Assembly: GCA_021845805.1 (NCBI GenBank) | Contig: JAJZVD010000005.1 | Location: forward strand, 40,510-104,509 | DNA: 64,000 nucleotides | Reading direction: 5' to 3' | Source of the DNA: Pseudomonadota bacterium | GTDB taxonomy: Bacteria; Pseudomonadota; Alphaproteobacteria; Rhodobacterales; Rhodobacteraceae | Shown here: positions 18,479 to 27,840 of the stretch, in pieces | Layout of the letters: each line of letters opens with the position of its first letter | Position numbering within the stretch: the stretch's first letter is position 1 | Position numbers and translations under genes: made by a program | Notes under the pieces: model-generated | The model's input: the letters and a program-made list of their open reading frames with translations, nothing else | Told to the model about the DNA's origin: nothing | Databases searched by the model: none

Positions 18479-19195
18479 TCAAGCCGAAGGGTCTGCGGCA
18501 AGTCGCTCGGCCACCGCGTCCAGCACCGCGTCGGCGTCCGGCCGCCGGGCAACGCAGAGGCGCGCCGCGTCCCAGCCTGCCAGCGGTTCGGCGGCGGCGG
18601 GGCTGATCGCCACCAGATCAAGCGGGGCCAGGGGCGACCCCGCCTCGGCCCGGAACAGCGCGGCGCTGCGGGGCGAAAAGAGCGGCACGATCACCCGGTC
18701 CCGCCCGCCCAGCGCGGCCCGGGCCGCCGGGGCCAGCGGCAGCGCCTGCTGACGGTAGACGGGACGGACCCGCAAGGCGATTCCCGCCGCGGCCAGATCG
18801 CCCGGCAGATCGCCGCGCACATGATCGCCGGCAAGATGCAGCAGCGGGCCGCGCGCCCCCTCTGCCACGATCAGCCGGGCCAGCGCCGCGGCATCGCCCG
18901 CGGCGGATCGCGCCGCAAGCCCCGCCGCGCGGGCTGCGGCGGCCGTCCGGTCGCCCACGCACCAGGCGGGCAGATCGCGCCGCGCACTGTGGCGGGCAAA
19001 GGCATCCACCGCGTTTTCCGAGGTGAACACAAGGCCCTGCACCCCGTCGAGCGGGATCGGCGCGTCATCCTCGACAATCTCCAGCACCGGCGCGACCAGC
19101 ACCCGCAGCCGGTCGCCGAACCGCGCGATGGCGGCGGCGGCGATGCGGGCCGAGGCCGCGGCGGGCCGGGTCAGAAGAAGGATCGGAATGGACAT
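18479..19195 (-). CDS. hemD: Uroporphyrinogen-III synthase
   Basis: HemD closes hydroxymethylbilane with inversion of ring D to give uroporphyrinogen III, the branch point to heme, chlorophyll and cobalamin. The 238 residues start [15 protein letters not shown], the normal N-terminal strand with the TRP motif, and include [15 protein letters not shown] and [15 protein letters not shown] from the two-domain HemD fold. Sequence conservation in this family is low, so the operon context (mitofilin and HemY-like downstream, tsaD divergent) adds weight. It heads the minus-strand operon. Confidence 0.9.
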   Translation of the reverse strand: MSIPILLLTRPAAASARIAAAAIARFGDRLRVLVAPVLEIVEDDAPIPLDGVQGLVFTSENAVDAFARHSARRDLPAWCVGDRTAAAARAAGLAARSAAGDAAALARLIVAEGARGPLLHLAGDHVRGDLPGDLAAAGIALRVRPVYRQQALPLAPAARAALGGRDRVIVPLFSPRSAALFRAEAGSPLAPLDLVAISPAAAEPLAGWDAARLCVARRPDADAVLDAVAERLAADPSA

Positions 19196-19265
19196 CTTCC
19201 CTGGAAGGATTGTCTGGGGGATGGGTCGGTGTTACCTCCGATCCGACCCTCGGGCAACCGGACCC

Positions 19266-20363
19266 ATGCAACAGACGCTGACCGTTCTTGGCCTTGAAAG
19301 CAGCTGCGACGATACCGCCGCGGCGCTGGTGCGGCATGTTCCGGGGCAGACGCCGGAGATCCTGTCCTCGGTCGTGGCGGGGCAGACGGCGTTGCACGCC
19401 CCCTATGGCGGCGTGGTGCCCGAGATCGCGGCCCGCGCCCATGCCGAAAAGCTGGACCTCTGCGTGGAAGAGGCACTGGCCGGGGCGGGGCTGACACTGG
19501 CGCAGGTGGATGCGGTGGCGGTGACGGCAGGGCCGGGGCTGATCGGCGGCGTCCTGTCGGGCGTGATGTGCGCCAAGGGGCTGGCGGTGGGGGCGGGGCT
19601 GCCGCTGGTGGGGGTGAACCACCTGGCGGGCCACGCGCTGACCCCGCGGCTGACCGACGGGCTGGCCTTTCCCTATCTGATGCTGCTGGTCTCGGGCGGG
19701 CATTGCCAGTTCCTGATCGCGGCCGGACCCGAGACCTTCACCCGCATCGGCGGCACCATCGACGATGCGCCGGGCGAGGCTTTCGACAAGACGGCGAAGA
19801 TCCTGGGCCTGCCGCAGCCCGGCGGCCCGGCGGTCGAGGCCGAAGCCGCGCAAGGCAACCCCCGCCGCTTCGACCTGCCGCGCCCGCTGCTGGACCGGCC
19901 GGGGTGCGACATGTCCTTTTCCGGGCTGAAGACCGCGGTGCTCAGGGCGCGCGACGGGCTGGTGGCGGCGCAGGGCGGCATCACCCGCGCCGACCGGGCC
20001 GATCTGTGCGCCGGGTTCCAGGCGGCGGTGGCGGCGGTGCTGGCGGCAAAGTCGCGCCGCGCGATCCGGGCCTATCTGGCGCTTGCACCCGCCACGCCCA
20101 TGCTGGCGGTGGCAGGCGGGGTCGCCGCGAACCGGGCGATCCGCGCGGCGCTGGAAGGCGTGGCGGCCGAGGCGGGGGTGGGCTTCGTGGCGCCGCCGCT
20201 GCGGCTTTGCACCGACAACGCGGCGATGATCGCCTGGGCCGGGATCGAGCGGTTGCGGCTGGGCCATCGTGACGGGATGGACCTGGGCGCGCGGCCGCGC
20301 TGGCCGCTGGATGCGGCAAGCCCGGCAATGCTGGGGTCTGGCAAGAAGGGCGCCAAGGCATGA
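19266..20363 (+). CDS. tsaD: tRNA N6-adenosine threonylcarbamoyltransferase TsaD
   Basis: Catalytic subunit that transfers the threonylcarbamoyl group to A37 of ANN-decoding tRNAs. The 365 residues have [14 protein letters not shown] at the N-terminus, the metal-binding His pair in [21 protein letters not shown], and the C-terminal [10 protein letters not shown]. The ATG at 19266 (MQQTLTVLG) gives the standard length; an open frame runs further upstream but is antisense to hemD. Its partner TsaE is encoded at 40262. Divergent from hemD with a 70-bp gap; the stop overlaps gpsA in ATGA. Confidence 0.97.
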   Translation: MQQTLTVLGLESSCDDTAAALVRHVPGQTPEILSSVVAGQTALHAPYGGVVPEIAARAHAEKLDLCVEEALAGAGLTLAQVDAVAVTAGPGLIGGVLSGVMCAKGLAVGAGLPLVGVNHLAGHALTPRLTDGLAFPYLMLLVSGGHCQFLIAAGPETFTRIGGTIDDAPGEAFDKTAKILGLPQPGGPAVEAEAAQGNPRRFDLPRPLLDRPGCDMSFSGLKTAVLRARDGLVAAQGGITRADRADLCAGFQAAVAAVLAAKSRRAIRAYLALAPATPMLAVAGGVAANRAIRAALEGVAAEAGVGFVAPPLRLCTDNAAMIAWAGIERLRLGHRDGMDLGARPRWPLDAASPAMLGSGKKGAKA

Positions 20364-21313
20364 GCCGGATCGCCATCGCCGGGGCCGGGGCCTTCGGGGC
20401 TGCGCTGGCGGTGGCGCTGGCCCGCGGCGGGGCCGAAGTGCGGCTTTGGGCCCGCGATCCGGCCCTGGCGGGCGCTCGGGCGGTGCCCCGCCTGCCGGGG
20501 GTGACGCTGCCCGCGGGCGTGCAGGTCACCGCGCGGCTGGCGGATCTGGACGGCGCGGGGCCGGTGCTTGTGGCGGTGCCGATGCAGGCGCTGGCGCCGT
20601 TTCTGGCGCAGGCGCGCGACGTGCTCGACGGGCGCGCGCTGGTGGCGTGCAGCAAGGGGGTGGACCTGACGCGGCTGACAGGGGCGTCGGCGCTGATCGC
20701 GGCGGCCTGCCCCCGCGCCACGCCCGCGCTGCTGACCGGGCCAAGCTTTGCCGCCGACATCGCGCAGGGGCTGCCGACCGCGCTGACGCTGGCCTGCGCG
20801 GATGCGGCGGCGGGCACCGCACTGCAACACCTGCTGGCCACGCCCGTGCTGCGGCTGTACCGCTCCACCGATGTGACGGGGGCGGAACTGGGCGGCGCGT
20901 TGAAGAACGTGATCGCCATCGCCGCGGGCGTCGTGATCGGTGCGGGATTGGGCGACAGCGCGCGCGCCGCGCTGATGACGCGCGGCTATGCCGAGATGCT
21001 GCGGCTGGCCCTGCCGCTGGGGGCGCGGGCCGAAACGCTGGCCGGGCTGTCGGGCCTTGGCGATCTGGTGCTGACCTGCACCTCGGCGCAATCGCGCAAC
21101 TTCCGCTTCGGTCAGGCACTGGGCCGGGGCGAGGCGTTCGATCCGACCGTGACGGTCGAGGGGGCCGCCACCGCCCGCGCCGTGGCTGCGCTGGCCGCCG
21201 AACGCGGCCTTGACCTGCCGATCACCCGCATGGTGGCCGCACTGGTCGGCCAGACGATCACCGTATCCGCCGCCGTCGAGGCGCTGCTGTCCCGCCCTTT
21301 GAAAGAGGAGTAA
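20360..21313 (+). CDS. gpsA: NAD(P)H-dependent glycerol-3-phosphate dehydrogenase
   Basis: Reduces dihydroxyacetone phosphate to sn-glycerol-3-phosphate for phospholipid synthesis. The 317 residues start with the nucleotide-binding loop [12 protein letters not shown] and include [22 protein letters not shown] and the catalytic lysine region [19 protein letters not shown]-terminal block [12 protein letters not shown] is family-typical. It is translationally coupled to tsaD through ATGA and followed 3 bases later by the YciI gene. Confidence 0.97.
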   Translation: MSRIAIAGAGAFGAALAVALARGGAEVRLWARDPALAGARAVPRLPGVTLPAGVQVTARLADLDGAGPVLVAVPMQALAPFLAQARDVLDGRALVACSKGVDLTRLTGASALIAAACPRATPALLTGPSFAADIAQGLPTALTLACADAAAGTALQHLLATPVLRLYRSTDVTGAELGGALKNVIAIAAGVVIGAGLGDSARAALMTRGYAEMLRLALPLGARAETLAGLSGLGDLVLTCTSAQSRNFRFGQALGRGEAFDPTVTVEGAATARAVAALAAERGLDLPITRMVAALVGQTITVSAAVEALLSRPLKEE

Positions 21314-21316
21314 CCC

Positions 21317-21589
21317 ATGCCTTTCGCCGTCATCTGCCGGGACAAGCCCGGCGCGTTGCAGGTTCGCCTGGACACCCGCGCCGCGCATCTCGACTACATC
21401 CGCGACACCGGCGTCGTGCAGATGGCCGGGCCGTTCCTGGACGCCGAGGGCCGGATGACCGGATCGCTGCTGATCCTGGGGGTCGAGACGCTGGCCGCCG
21501 CGCAGGACTGGGCGGCGGGCGATCCCTATGCCAAGGCGGGGCTTTTCGCCGAGGTGACGGTGCAGGAATGGAAGCGGGTCATCGGCTGA
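21317..21589 (+). CDS. YciI-family protein
   Basis: A 90-residue protein of the YciI-like ferredoxin fold. It has the conserved His in RAAHLDYI (residue about 24), GPFLDAEG and DPYAKAGLF, the positions that form the putative active site in this family. A clear AGGAG ribosome site precedes the ATG. Its biochemical role is not known; it sits in the tsaD-gpsA-yciI-EVE string that is common in Rhodobacteraceae. The stop shares one base with the next ATG (TGATG). Confidence 0.9.
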   Translation: MPFAVICRDKPGALQVRLDTRAAHLDYIRDTGVVQMAGPFLDAEGRMTGSLLILGVETLAAAQDWAAGDPYAKAGLFAEVTVQEWKRVIG

Positions 21590-22011
21590 TGGCCTGCTGG
21601 CTGTTCAAATCCGAACCCGACACCTGGAGCTGGGACCAGCAGGTGGCCCGCGGCGCTGCGGGCGAGGAATGGCACGGGGTGCGCAACTATCAGGCCCGCA
21701 ACAACATGCGGGCGATGCGGCTGGGCGACCGGGGGTTCTTCTATCATTCCAACATCGGCAAGGAGATCGTGGGCATCGTCGAGGTCTGCGCCCTGGCCCA
21801 CCCCGACAGCACCACCGACGACCCCCGCTGGGATTGCGTGGACATCCGCGCGGTCACGCCGCTGCCGCGGCCGGTCGGTCTGGAAACCTGCAAGGCCGAT
21901 CCGCGGCTGGCGGGGATGGTGCTGGTGAACAATGCGCGCCTGTCTGTCCAGCCGGTGACGGCGGCGGAATGGGCGGTGATCTGCGGGCTGGGCGGCCTGG
22001 CCGAACCCTGA
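21589..22011 (+). CDS. EVE-domain protein (PUA-like)
   Basis: A 140-residue single-domain protein. It begins ACWLFKSEPDTWSWDQQ and has EEWHGVRNYQARNNMR, the usual EVE signature, then GDRGFFYHSNIGKEIVGIVEV. The EVE fold is related to PUA and YTH domains and is thought to bind modified nucleotides in DNA or RNA. The ATG overlapping the yciI stop is chosen; an in-frame ATG seven codons earlier is out of family range. Confidence 0.93.
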   Translation: MACWLFKSEPDTWSWDQQVARGAAGEEWHGVRNYQARNNMRAMRLGDRGFFYHSNIGKEIVGIVEVCALAHPDSTTDDPRWDCVDIRAVTPLPRPVGLETCKADPRLAGMVLVNNARLSVQPVTAAEWAVICGLGGLAEP

Positions 22012-22041
22012 TCCCGGCCGAACGATCCCCGCACAACGGAA

Positions 22042-22074
22042 ATGGAGGGCCCCGACACCGACGGGACCCTCCAT
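22042..22074. repeat. Strong hairpin downstream of the EVE gene
   Basis: Inverted repeat ATGGAGGGCCCC / GGGACCCTCCAT with one mismatch in 12 pairs and a 9-base loop, 30 bases past the EVE stop. No T-run follows; it may end the tsaD-gpsA transcript with help from another factor. Confidence 0.5.
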
Positions 22075-22154
22075 CCACCCCACGTGCTCCCACAGCACCG
22101 GAGAATTGATCAGGTCGGCCGTCCTGGCGCGATGACGTTGAGGTATGGCGTCCA

Positions 22155-22177
22155 CATTCCGCGACCACCGCGGAATG
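22155..22177. repeat. Perfect hairpin between convergent EVE and DUF2853 genes
   Basis: Perfect 9-bp inverted repeat CATTCCGCG / CGCGGAATG with a 5-base loop, 28 bases beyond the DUF2853 stop on the minus strand. It has no T-run. Together with the hairpin at 22042 it fills the convergent gap. Confidence 0.5.
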
Positions 22178-22204
22178 CAGACAGTTTGTGGCAAAGTTGA
22201 GCGG

Positions 22205-22546
22205 TCAGCCGTAGACGGCTTCCTTCCGGAAATGCTTGGTCAGCATGTAATAGATGACCGCGCGGTATTTCTGCCGCTCGGCCCGGCCATAGGTGTCGAT
22301 CACGGCATGGACGGCATCCATCAGCGCGGGGCTGTCGGCCAGGCCCAGCTTCTTGACCAGGAAGTTGTTCTTCACCCGTTCCAGCTCGCTCGTGTCACTG
22401 GCCGCCACCACGGCGCTGTCGGCGTCGTAGATCGCAGGGCCGCAGCCGATGGTGACCTTGGTCAGAAGCGACATGTCGGGGTCCATCTTGCACTTGGTCC
22501 GCAGATCGTCGGCATATTTGGCGATCAGGTCGTCTCGCTTGCTCAT
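22205..22546 (-). CDS. DUF2853-family protein
   Basis: A 113-residue soluble protein, MSKRDDLIAKYADDL..., with LTKVTIGCGPAIYDADSAVV and the C-terminal helix region YRAVIYYMLTKHFRKE that define DUF2853. No function is known. The ATG has a good ribosome site (GGAGGAG, 7-base spacer). It stands alone on the minus strand, divergent from the sulfatase-region genes. A TTGACA hexamer lies at 22636-22631, but no convincing -10 follows. Confidence 0.88.
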   Translation of the reverse strand: MSKRDDLIAKYADDLRTKCKMDPDMSLLTKVTIGCGPAIYDADSAVVAASDTSELERVKNNFLVKKLGLADSPALMDAVHAVIDTYGRAERQKYRAVIYYMLTKHFRKEAVYG

Positions 22547-22709
22547 GGGTATACTCCTCCGCACTGTTTCGCCGGGCTTGGTCGCCGGTGCCGCAAGGCT
22601 AGGCCGAGCCGCCGCAGGTACAAAGCGAATTGTCAACCGTTTCCGCGGCGACCGGCGGGGGATGGCCGACCGGCGAAACGGCTTGACCCCCGCACCGGGG
22701 CGCAGGCAA

Positions 22710-24152
22710 ATGAAGCGGTACGAATGCGAGGGGGTCATGCCGGGCGAGGGCAAGGAAGGCGATGCCGGTACGCGCGGCGTGCTGATCCGGGCCGAGAACG
22801 GCGATGTCATCGGGTTCGACGAGACCGGGCTGATCCTGCGACTGTCCGACAGCGTGGTGGACGAGCTGCGCGCAAGGCTCGGCCGCCCGGCCGAAGACCC
22901 GATGCAGGTGCTGGGCGACATCGACGCCTGGGACCTGCGGCGCGAGGGTGCGTGGCACCGCTTTACCGCCCGGCTGGAGGACGGCCCCCGCGGCTATCAG
23001 CGGCCGGTCGGCGGCGGCGACATCATCGCCGCAGCGCCGGGGCCGCTTCTGGCGCTGCTGTCGCTGGGCGGGGCGCGGCGGGCGGGGTTCAACAGCGGGC
23101 CGCCGACGTTTCCCTTCAACGTGCTGGCGCCGGGTGACCATATCGGCGCCGTGGGCCTGGAAGGGACCGGGACAGCCACGCCCTGCGGACAGGTGCAGCG
23201 CGTGGCCCATGCCACCCGCGACACGCTGATCGCCGATACGCTGCTGCACTGGCGCCATGCCGCGCGGCAGGCGCTGCCGCTGTTCATGTGCCGCACCGAA
23301 ACCGACGGCACCGCCGATGTGGCCGCACTGTGCGAGGGGACGGGCTACGCCAATTTCCTGACCGCGGCCGACAGCCTGGTGGCCTGCGCAGGGACGCTTG
23401 GCAAGCGGGCGCAGGTTCTGGCCGTGGGGCTCGACTTCGGGCTGGAAGATGTGGTGTCCGACGCGGGCGCGCTGGTCCGCGGGCTGCGGGCGGTGATGGC
23501 GCGGGTGGAACGCGACCTGAACCGGCGCGGGCTGCGGCGGCCGATCTTCGTGGCCACCTTCGAAAGCGGCACGCGCGAGATCGGCGACCACCCGGTGATG
23601 CAGGCGCATTGGGAACTGGCCTGGCAGCACGGCGCGCATGACCTGGTGTTCAGCGCGCCCGCCTACATGTTCGACATCGCCCGCTTCGGCCGACCGACCG
23701 ATCCCGCCCGAATCCGCATGGCGGAAATGGACGCCCATGCCATCGCCGCGCGGATCGCCGGGCAGGAATGGCTCTGCCCGCTGTTCCTGCTGGCCGAGGC
23801 GCAGGGGCGGCGCATCCGCGTGGTGGCACGCGCGCTTGATGATCTGGTGATCGACGCCACCGACCCGTTCGACGCGGGGCCGGGCCGCGGCTTTTCGGTC
23901 AGCGGCGGGGTGCAGGTGGACGAGGTGCAGGTGGCGCCCGACGATTCCCGCGCGCTGATCCTGACCTGCGACCGCGCGCCCGATCCGGGGGCCACGCTGT
24001 TCTACGCCTGTGGCGGCACGCCCGGGGGCGACCGGCCGGCCAACCGCGGCGCGATCCGCGATGGATGGCAGGCCGAAAGCCGGGCGGGCGGCCTCTTGCA
24101 CCGCTGGGCCTATCCCTGCGCGCTGCCGCTGCATCCGGGGGATGTACCGTGA
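22710..24152 (+). CDS. Unrecognised protein of the sulfatase locus
   Basis: A 480-residue protein I cannot assign to a family. No signal peptide or membrane helix is visible. The middle has FNSGPPTFPFNVLAPGDHIG and TGYANFLTAADSL followed by a strand-helix part (VLAVGLDFGLEDV, PIFVATFESGTREIG) that could be an SGNH-like or other alpha/beta hydrolase core, but I see no definite catalytic triad. The C-terminus is strand-rich. The ATG at 22710 (MKRYECEG) is chosen; ATG 22662 is an in-frame alternative. The stop overlaps the next start (GTGA), so it is in one operon with the LamG-like and sulfatase genes. Confidence 0.7.
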   Translation: MKRYECEGVMPGEGKEGDAGTRGVLIRAENGDVIGFDETGLILRLSDSVVDELRARLGRPAEDPMQVLGDIDAWDLRREGAWHRFTARLEDGPRGYQRPVGGGDIIAAAPGPLLALLSLGGARRAGFNSGPPTFPFNVLAPGDHIGAVGLEGTGTATPCGQVQRVAHATRDTLIADTLLHWRHAARQALPLFMCRTETDGTADVAALCEGTGYANFLTAADSLVACAGTLGKRAQVLAVGLDFGLEDVVSDAGALVRGLRAVMARVERDLNRRGLRRPIFVATFESGTREIGDHPVMQAHWELAWQHGAHDLVFSAPAYMFDIARFGRPTDPARIRMAEMDAHAIAARIAGQEWLCPLFLLAEAQGRRIRVVARALDDLVIDATDPFDAGPGRGFSVSGGVQVDEVQVAPDDSRALILTCDRAPDPGATLFYACGGTPGGDRPANRGAIRDGWQAESRAGGLLHRWAYPCALPLHPGDVP

Positions 24153-24868
24153 CGCTTGACTACCGGGGCCGCCTGCCCGACGGCGCGCTGATCCGCCGCG
24201 TCGTGACCGCACCGGACGGCGCAGCGCCCGTGCACCTGCGGGCCGAACATGGTGCGATGACCTATGCGGCAGGCACGACCGACCGGGTGATCCGCTGGGC
24301 CTGCGCCACACAGGCCGCGGTGCCGGTCGCGCCGAACGCGGCGGGCACCCGGTTCGACGGGCGGGCGCTGGTGTTCGAGCCCGGGGTGCAGGGCGGCCTG
24401 CACCTGCCCGCCGCGCTGCCCGACACCGGCGCCTGCGCCTTTGGCCTGGTCTACCGGGCCTCGGGCGAGACGCCGGAAACACTTCTGACGCTGCAACCCA
24501 CGGGAAGGAAGGATTACCTCTACCTCGCGCAGCGCGGGGCCACGGTGCTGGCGGGGCAGGACGCGGGCGATCTGGCGCTGGGCCTGCCCGCACCGGACAC
24601 AGGGGTGCACCTGGTCCTGTGCGGGCTGGAGGGGGGCCGGGTCACGCTGATGGTGAACGGGGCCAGCGCGACCGGTACGCTTGGCGCGGGATGGGGCAAC
24701 GGGGCGGCCGATCTTTTCATCGGCTGCCGCGGCCAGCGTGGCGGGCTGAAGCGCAAGCTGGGCGGCTTTCGCCTGAGCGACGTGATGGTCTGGCCGCAGG
24801 GCCTGGACGAGGCCGGGGCGGCGGCGGCGCGGGCGGTCTGGCAGGAAAGGATGCGCGATGCGGCTTGA
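24149..24868 (+). CDS. LamG/concanavalin A-like domain protein
   Basis: A 239-residue protein starting with GTG that overlaps the previous stop in GTGA. Residues about 70-235 have the alternating strand pattern of a LamG-type jelly roll: GLHLPAALPDTGACAFGLVY, GVHLVLCGLEGGRVTLMVNG and FRLSDVMVWPQGLDE. Such domains bind carbohydrate or sit in laminin-like modules. No signal peptide is visible. Its end overlaps the sulfatase start by 11 bases, so the two products are probably made in step and may work on the same glycan. Confidence 0.7.
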   Translation: MTLDYRGRLPDGALIRRVVTAPDGAAPVHLRAEHGAMTYAAGTTDRVIRWACATQAAVPVAPNAAGTRFDGRALVFEPGVQGGLHLPAALPDTGACAFGLVYRASGETPETLLTLQPTGRKDYLYLAQRGATVLAGQDAGDLALGLPAPDTGVHLVLCGLEGGRVTLMVNGASATGTLGAGWGNGAADLFIGCRGQRGGLKRKLGGFRLSDVMVWPQGLDEAGAAAARAVWQERMRDAA

Positions 24869-27170
24869 TCCGGCGGCGCTGGCGGGCGGCAATGTCTGCC
24901 TGATCTGGATCGACGACCTGATCGACGTGTTCACCTGGCGCGATGCCTTCGGAGTGACGATCCGGACGCCGAACATCGACCGCTTCATGGCCGAGGGCAT
25001 CCGCTTCGCCAATGCCTATGCCACCGTGCCGCTCTGCGCCCCCTGCCGGGCCGAGGTGACCACCGGCCTGTCGCCCTTCCGCAGCGGGCTGGTGGATCTG
25101 AACCGGTTCTGGCGCGATGCGCTGCCGCCGACCGCGGCCTGGCAATTCGATTTCCGCCGCGCGGGGTTCCGCTGCTTTACCACCGGCAAGACCGACGCGA
25201 ACTATCGCCCGATGCCCGACGAGGTGCGGCGGCTTCTGGTCCACGAGGATGCCGAGGCGAAGGACAAGGGGCGCCGGCAGGGCGTGCACGCCTATCTGGA
25301 CAAGGGCCCCGGCGTGCAGGGGGTGAACCACCCCGACGATGACGGCACGATGGACCGCACCTTCTACGACCACTCGGTTGCGGAAAATGCCATCGACTAC
25401 CTGCGCCGCGCCGATCCCGCGCGGCGGCACCTGATCCAGCTTGGCTTCAAGCACCCGCATTACGACCTGACGGCGCCCGACCGGTTCTACCGGATGTATG
25501 ACCCCGACCGGATCGTCTGGCCCAGATCGGCGCATCCCGATGACTTCTTCGGCCCGCAGCCGGGCATGGCGGTCTACGAGATGGCCTATATCGTCAACGG
25601 ACAGTGGACGCCGGAAAAGGCGGGGGATGCGGCCTGGCGGCAGGTGGTGCGGGCCTATTTCGCCGCCTGTTCGCATGTGGATCACGAGATCGGCCGGTTC
25701 ATGGACGCGCTGCGCGGCTCGGCCCTGGGCCAAAACACGGCGGTGATCCTGCTGTCGGACAACGGGTTCAACCTGGGCACCCATGACAGCTTCCACAAGA
25801 TGAGCCAGTGGGACAGCGCCGCGCATGTGCCGCTGGGGCTCTGGCATGCCGCGGCCGAACCGGGGGTGGTGGAAACCCCCGTGTCGCTGCACAACCTGCC
25901 CAAGACGATCTTCGATCTGGCCGGGCTGCCGCACCGGCCGGACTGGACCTCGGGGCAAAGCCTGCTGCCGCTGGTCGATCCCCGCTTCGGCGCCTACGAC
26001 CTGACGAAATCGCCGCTGACGGCGGTGTTCGGCACGCTGTCGGTGCGCCCCTCGGTGCCGGGCTACGACCATCTGCGCTACTTCCGCTACCCCAACGGCG
26101 AGGAACACGTCTACGACGTGCGCCGCGACCCCGGCGAGACGACGAACCTGGCCGGGGGGCCGGACACCCCCTGGCTGCGGGCCGAACTGGTGAAGGCCGC
26201 GCTGGACCTTGGCCTTGACCTGCGCGGGGCCGAAGACCCGGCCGAGGGCGTCAACGTCCTGATGGCGATGGATGGGTCCGTCGTGCTGTCGGGCGGGCTG
26301 GCCGAAACCGACTACTGGGCCTATGGCGCGGCGGCCGAACGCATCGTGGAAAGCCCCGACGGGCGACAGAGCACGCTGTGGTACATGGCCGGGCCCGATG
26401 GCTACACCCTGCGCCTGCCCGCCAATATCGCGAACCTGCGCGTTGCCACCGTGGTTGCCCGGATGGAAGAGGACACCGGCGCGGGCAAGGTGGTGCATGT
26501 CGTGGCCCACCCGGCCAGCGCGATCAATTTCGAAAGCTCGGAACGGGTGGCGGTGCATGTGATCGGCAGCGATGGCGACGACGTGATGGTGGGGCCGAAA
26601 TACGCGGGCGCCACCTTCCACGGCGGGCTTGGCGACGACCGGCTGATCGCCGGGTCCAGCCGCCGCAATGACAACCACGCCTTCTACGGCGGGCCGGGCA
26701 ACGATGTGCTGAAGGGCGGCAACGGGCGCGACACGCTGGATGGCGGGCCGGGCGATGACGTGATCTATGGCGGCGACGGCTTCAACAAGATCTACGGCGG
26801 GCCGGGAAACGACCTGATCGTGGATGGCGAGCACAGCTCCGTCATCCACACCGGACCGGGGCGGAACCGGGTGATCTCGGGTCCGGGCAAGGATCAGTTC
26901 TTCGTGGGCCCCGGGGAAAACACCCTGACCGGCGGCGAGGGCGGGGTGACCTACACGATCGCCTGGGGCGGGGTCTGCACCATCACCGACTGGCGCCCGG
27001 GCGACACGATCGACCTGACGGGATGGCCGACCCCGCCCGCGATCACCCGCGCGGGGGCCGACACGCTCATCACGCTCGGCCTGTCGGCGGTGGTGCTGGA
27101 AGGCGCGCCCGACCCGGTCGCGGTGCGCGCCGATTGCCGGATGCCCGCGGTCAGATCCAGTCCAGGTTGA
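24858..27170 (+). CDS. Sulfatase with C-terminal RTX calcium-binding repeats
   Basis: A 770-residue protein with two parts. Residues about 10-450 are an alkaline-phosphatase-fold sulfatase: the WIDDL metal-binding strand, CAPCR at 60-64 (C-x-P-x-R, Cys60 being the residue converted to formylglycine), GKTD near 110, and SDNGFNLGTHD near 300. Residues about 588-655 hold several GGxGxD nonapeptide repeats, then a C-terminal segment TDWRPGDTIDLTGW as in RTX exoproteins. No N-terminal signal is seen, which fits type I secretion through the C-terminus, but no secretion genes are nearby. The substrate is unknown. The stop lies 20 bases inside the convergent FkbM-type gene. Confidence 0.9.
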   Translation: MRLDPAALAGGNVCLIWIDDLIDVFTWRDAFGVTIRTPNIDRFMAEGIRFANAYATVPLCAPCRAEVTTGLSPFRSGLVDLNRFWRDALPPTAAWQFDFRRAGFRCFTTGKTDANYRPMPDEVRRLLVHEDAEAKDKGRRQGVHAYLDKGPGVQGVNHPDDDGTMDRTFYDHSVAENAIDYLRRADPARRHLIQLGFKHPHYDLTAPDRFYRMYDPDRIVWPRSAHPDDFFGPQPGMAVYEMAYIVNGQWTPEKAGDAAWRQVVRAYFAACSHVDHEIGRFMDALRGSALGQNTAVILLSDNGFNLGTHDSFHKMSQWDSAAHVPLGLWHAAAEPGVVETPVSLHNLPKTIFDLAGLPHRPDWTSGQSLLPLVDPRFGAYDLTKSPLTAVFGTLSVRPSVPGYDHLRYFRYPNGEEHVYDVRRDPGETTNLAGGPDTPWLRAELVKAALDLGLDLRGAEDPAEGVNVLMAMDGSVVLSGGLAETDYWAYGAAAERIVESPDGRQSTLWYMAGPDGYTLRLPANIANLRVATVVARMEEDTGAGKVVHVVAHPASAINFESSERVAVHVIGSDGDDVMVGPKYAGATFHGGLGDDRLIAGSSRRNDNHAFYGGPGNDVLKGGNGRDTLDGGPGDDVIYGGDGFNKIYGGPGNDLIVDGEHSSVIHTGPGRNRVISGPGKDQFFVGPGENTLTGGEGGVTYTIAWGGVCTITDWRPGDTIDLTGWPTPPAITRAGADTLITLGLSAVVLEGAPDPVAVRADCRMPAVRSSPG

Positions 27171-27840
27171 CCTTGCCGGGCGGATAGCCGGCGGCGAGCG
27201 TGTCCCGCAGCGCCCGGTAGCGGGGGCGCAGGTCGCGGAACTTGCGTTCATGGGTCTCCGCCACCAGGCAGCGCACCGGGGCCAGCAACCCCTGCGCATG
27301 CAGCGCCTCGAGCAGCGCCAGTTCGGCCCCTTCGATGTCCATCTTGACGAAGGCCACCTCGCCTCGCGCGGCGATCTGGGCGGCCAGCCAGCCGGGGAAA
27401 TCCACCAGCGGCACGTCGATGCCCTGGGCCGCGTCGATCTGGCGGCCGCCGTTCAGGATGGTGCTTTTCACCGAGGCCGTGGCGGGGTTGGCGGCGAAAT
27501 TCGCGGCCCGCATCAGCCGCACGGTGCCCGCCCCCACCCCCACCGCCGCATTGACCAGCGTGACGCGCGGATGATCGGCGAAGCGGTCGGACAGGCGGGC
27601 AAAGGCATAGGGGTCGGGCTCGAAGCAGACGACATCGGCGCCGGTCTCGGCCAGCACCGCGGTGACGACACCGACGTTCGCGCCGCAGTCCACCGCCAGA
27701 TCGCCCGGCCGCAGCATGGCGGCGATGCCCGCCAGAAAGCCTTCCGCCCGCGCCTTGCGCAGATTGCGTTCCTGTCGGCGGATCAGAGTTTCGGCGCGCT
27801 TCTCGGCCGCGGATTTTCCGGCTTCGGGGGCGTCAGACAT
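27151..27840 (-). CDS. FkbM-family SAM-dependent methyltransferase
   Basis: A 229-residue methyltransferase. The SAM site is VDCGANVGVVTAVL (about residues 49-62), followed by acidic FEPDPYAFARL, and the FkbM signature VKMDIEGAELALLEAL is near residue 165. FkbM-type enzymes O-methylate sugars of glycans and natural products. Its ATG overlaps the stop of the preceding methyltransferase gene by 8 bases, and its last 20 bases overlap the convergent sulfatase gene end. It is the last gene of a four-gene glycan-type operon (27151-30273). Confidence 0.9.
   Translation of the reverse strand: MSDAPEAGKSAAEKRAETLIRRQERNLRKARAEGFLAGIAAMLRPGDLAVDCGANVGVVTAVLAETGADVVCFEPDPYAFARLSDRFADHPRVTLVNAAVGVGAGTVRLMRAANFAANPATASVKSTILNGGRQIDAAQGIDVPLVDFPGWLAAQIAARGEVAFVKMDIEGAELALLEALHAQGLLAPVRCLVAETHERKFRDLRPRYRALRDTLAAGYPPGKVNLDWI

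Noticed and set aside
22012..22204. CRISPR or mobile element remnants suggested by two inverted repeats
   Set aside because: Two unrelated hairpins in a convergent gap, no direct repeats, spacers, integrase or target duplication.
22710..27170. Phage or gene transfer agent genes
   Set aside because: No capsid, portal, terminase or tail motifs; the sulfatase and LamG-like parts indicate glycan work.
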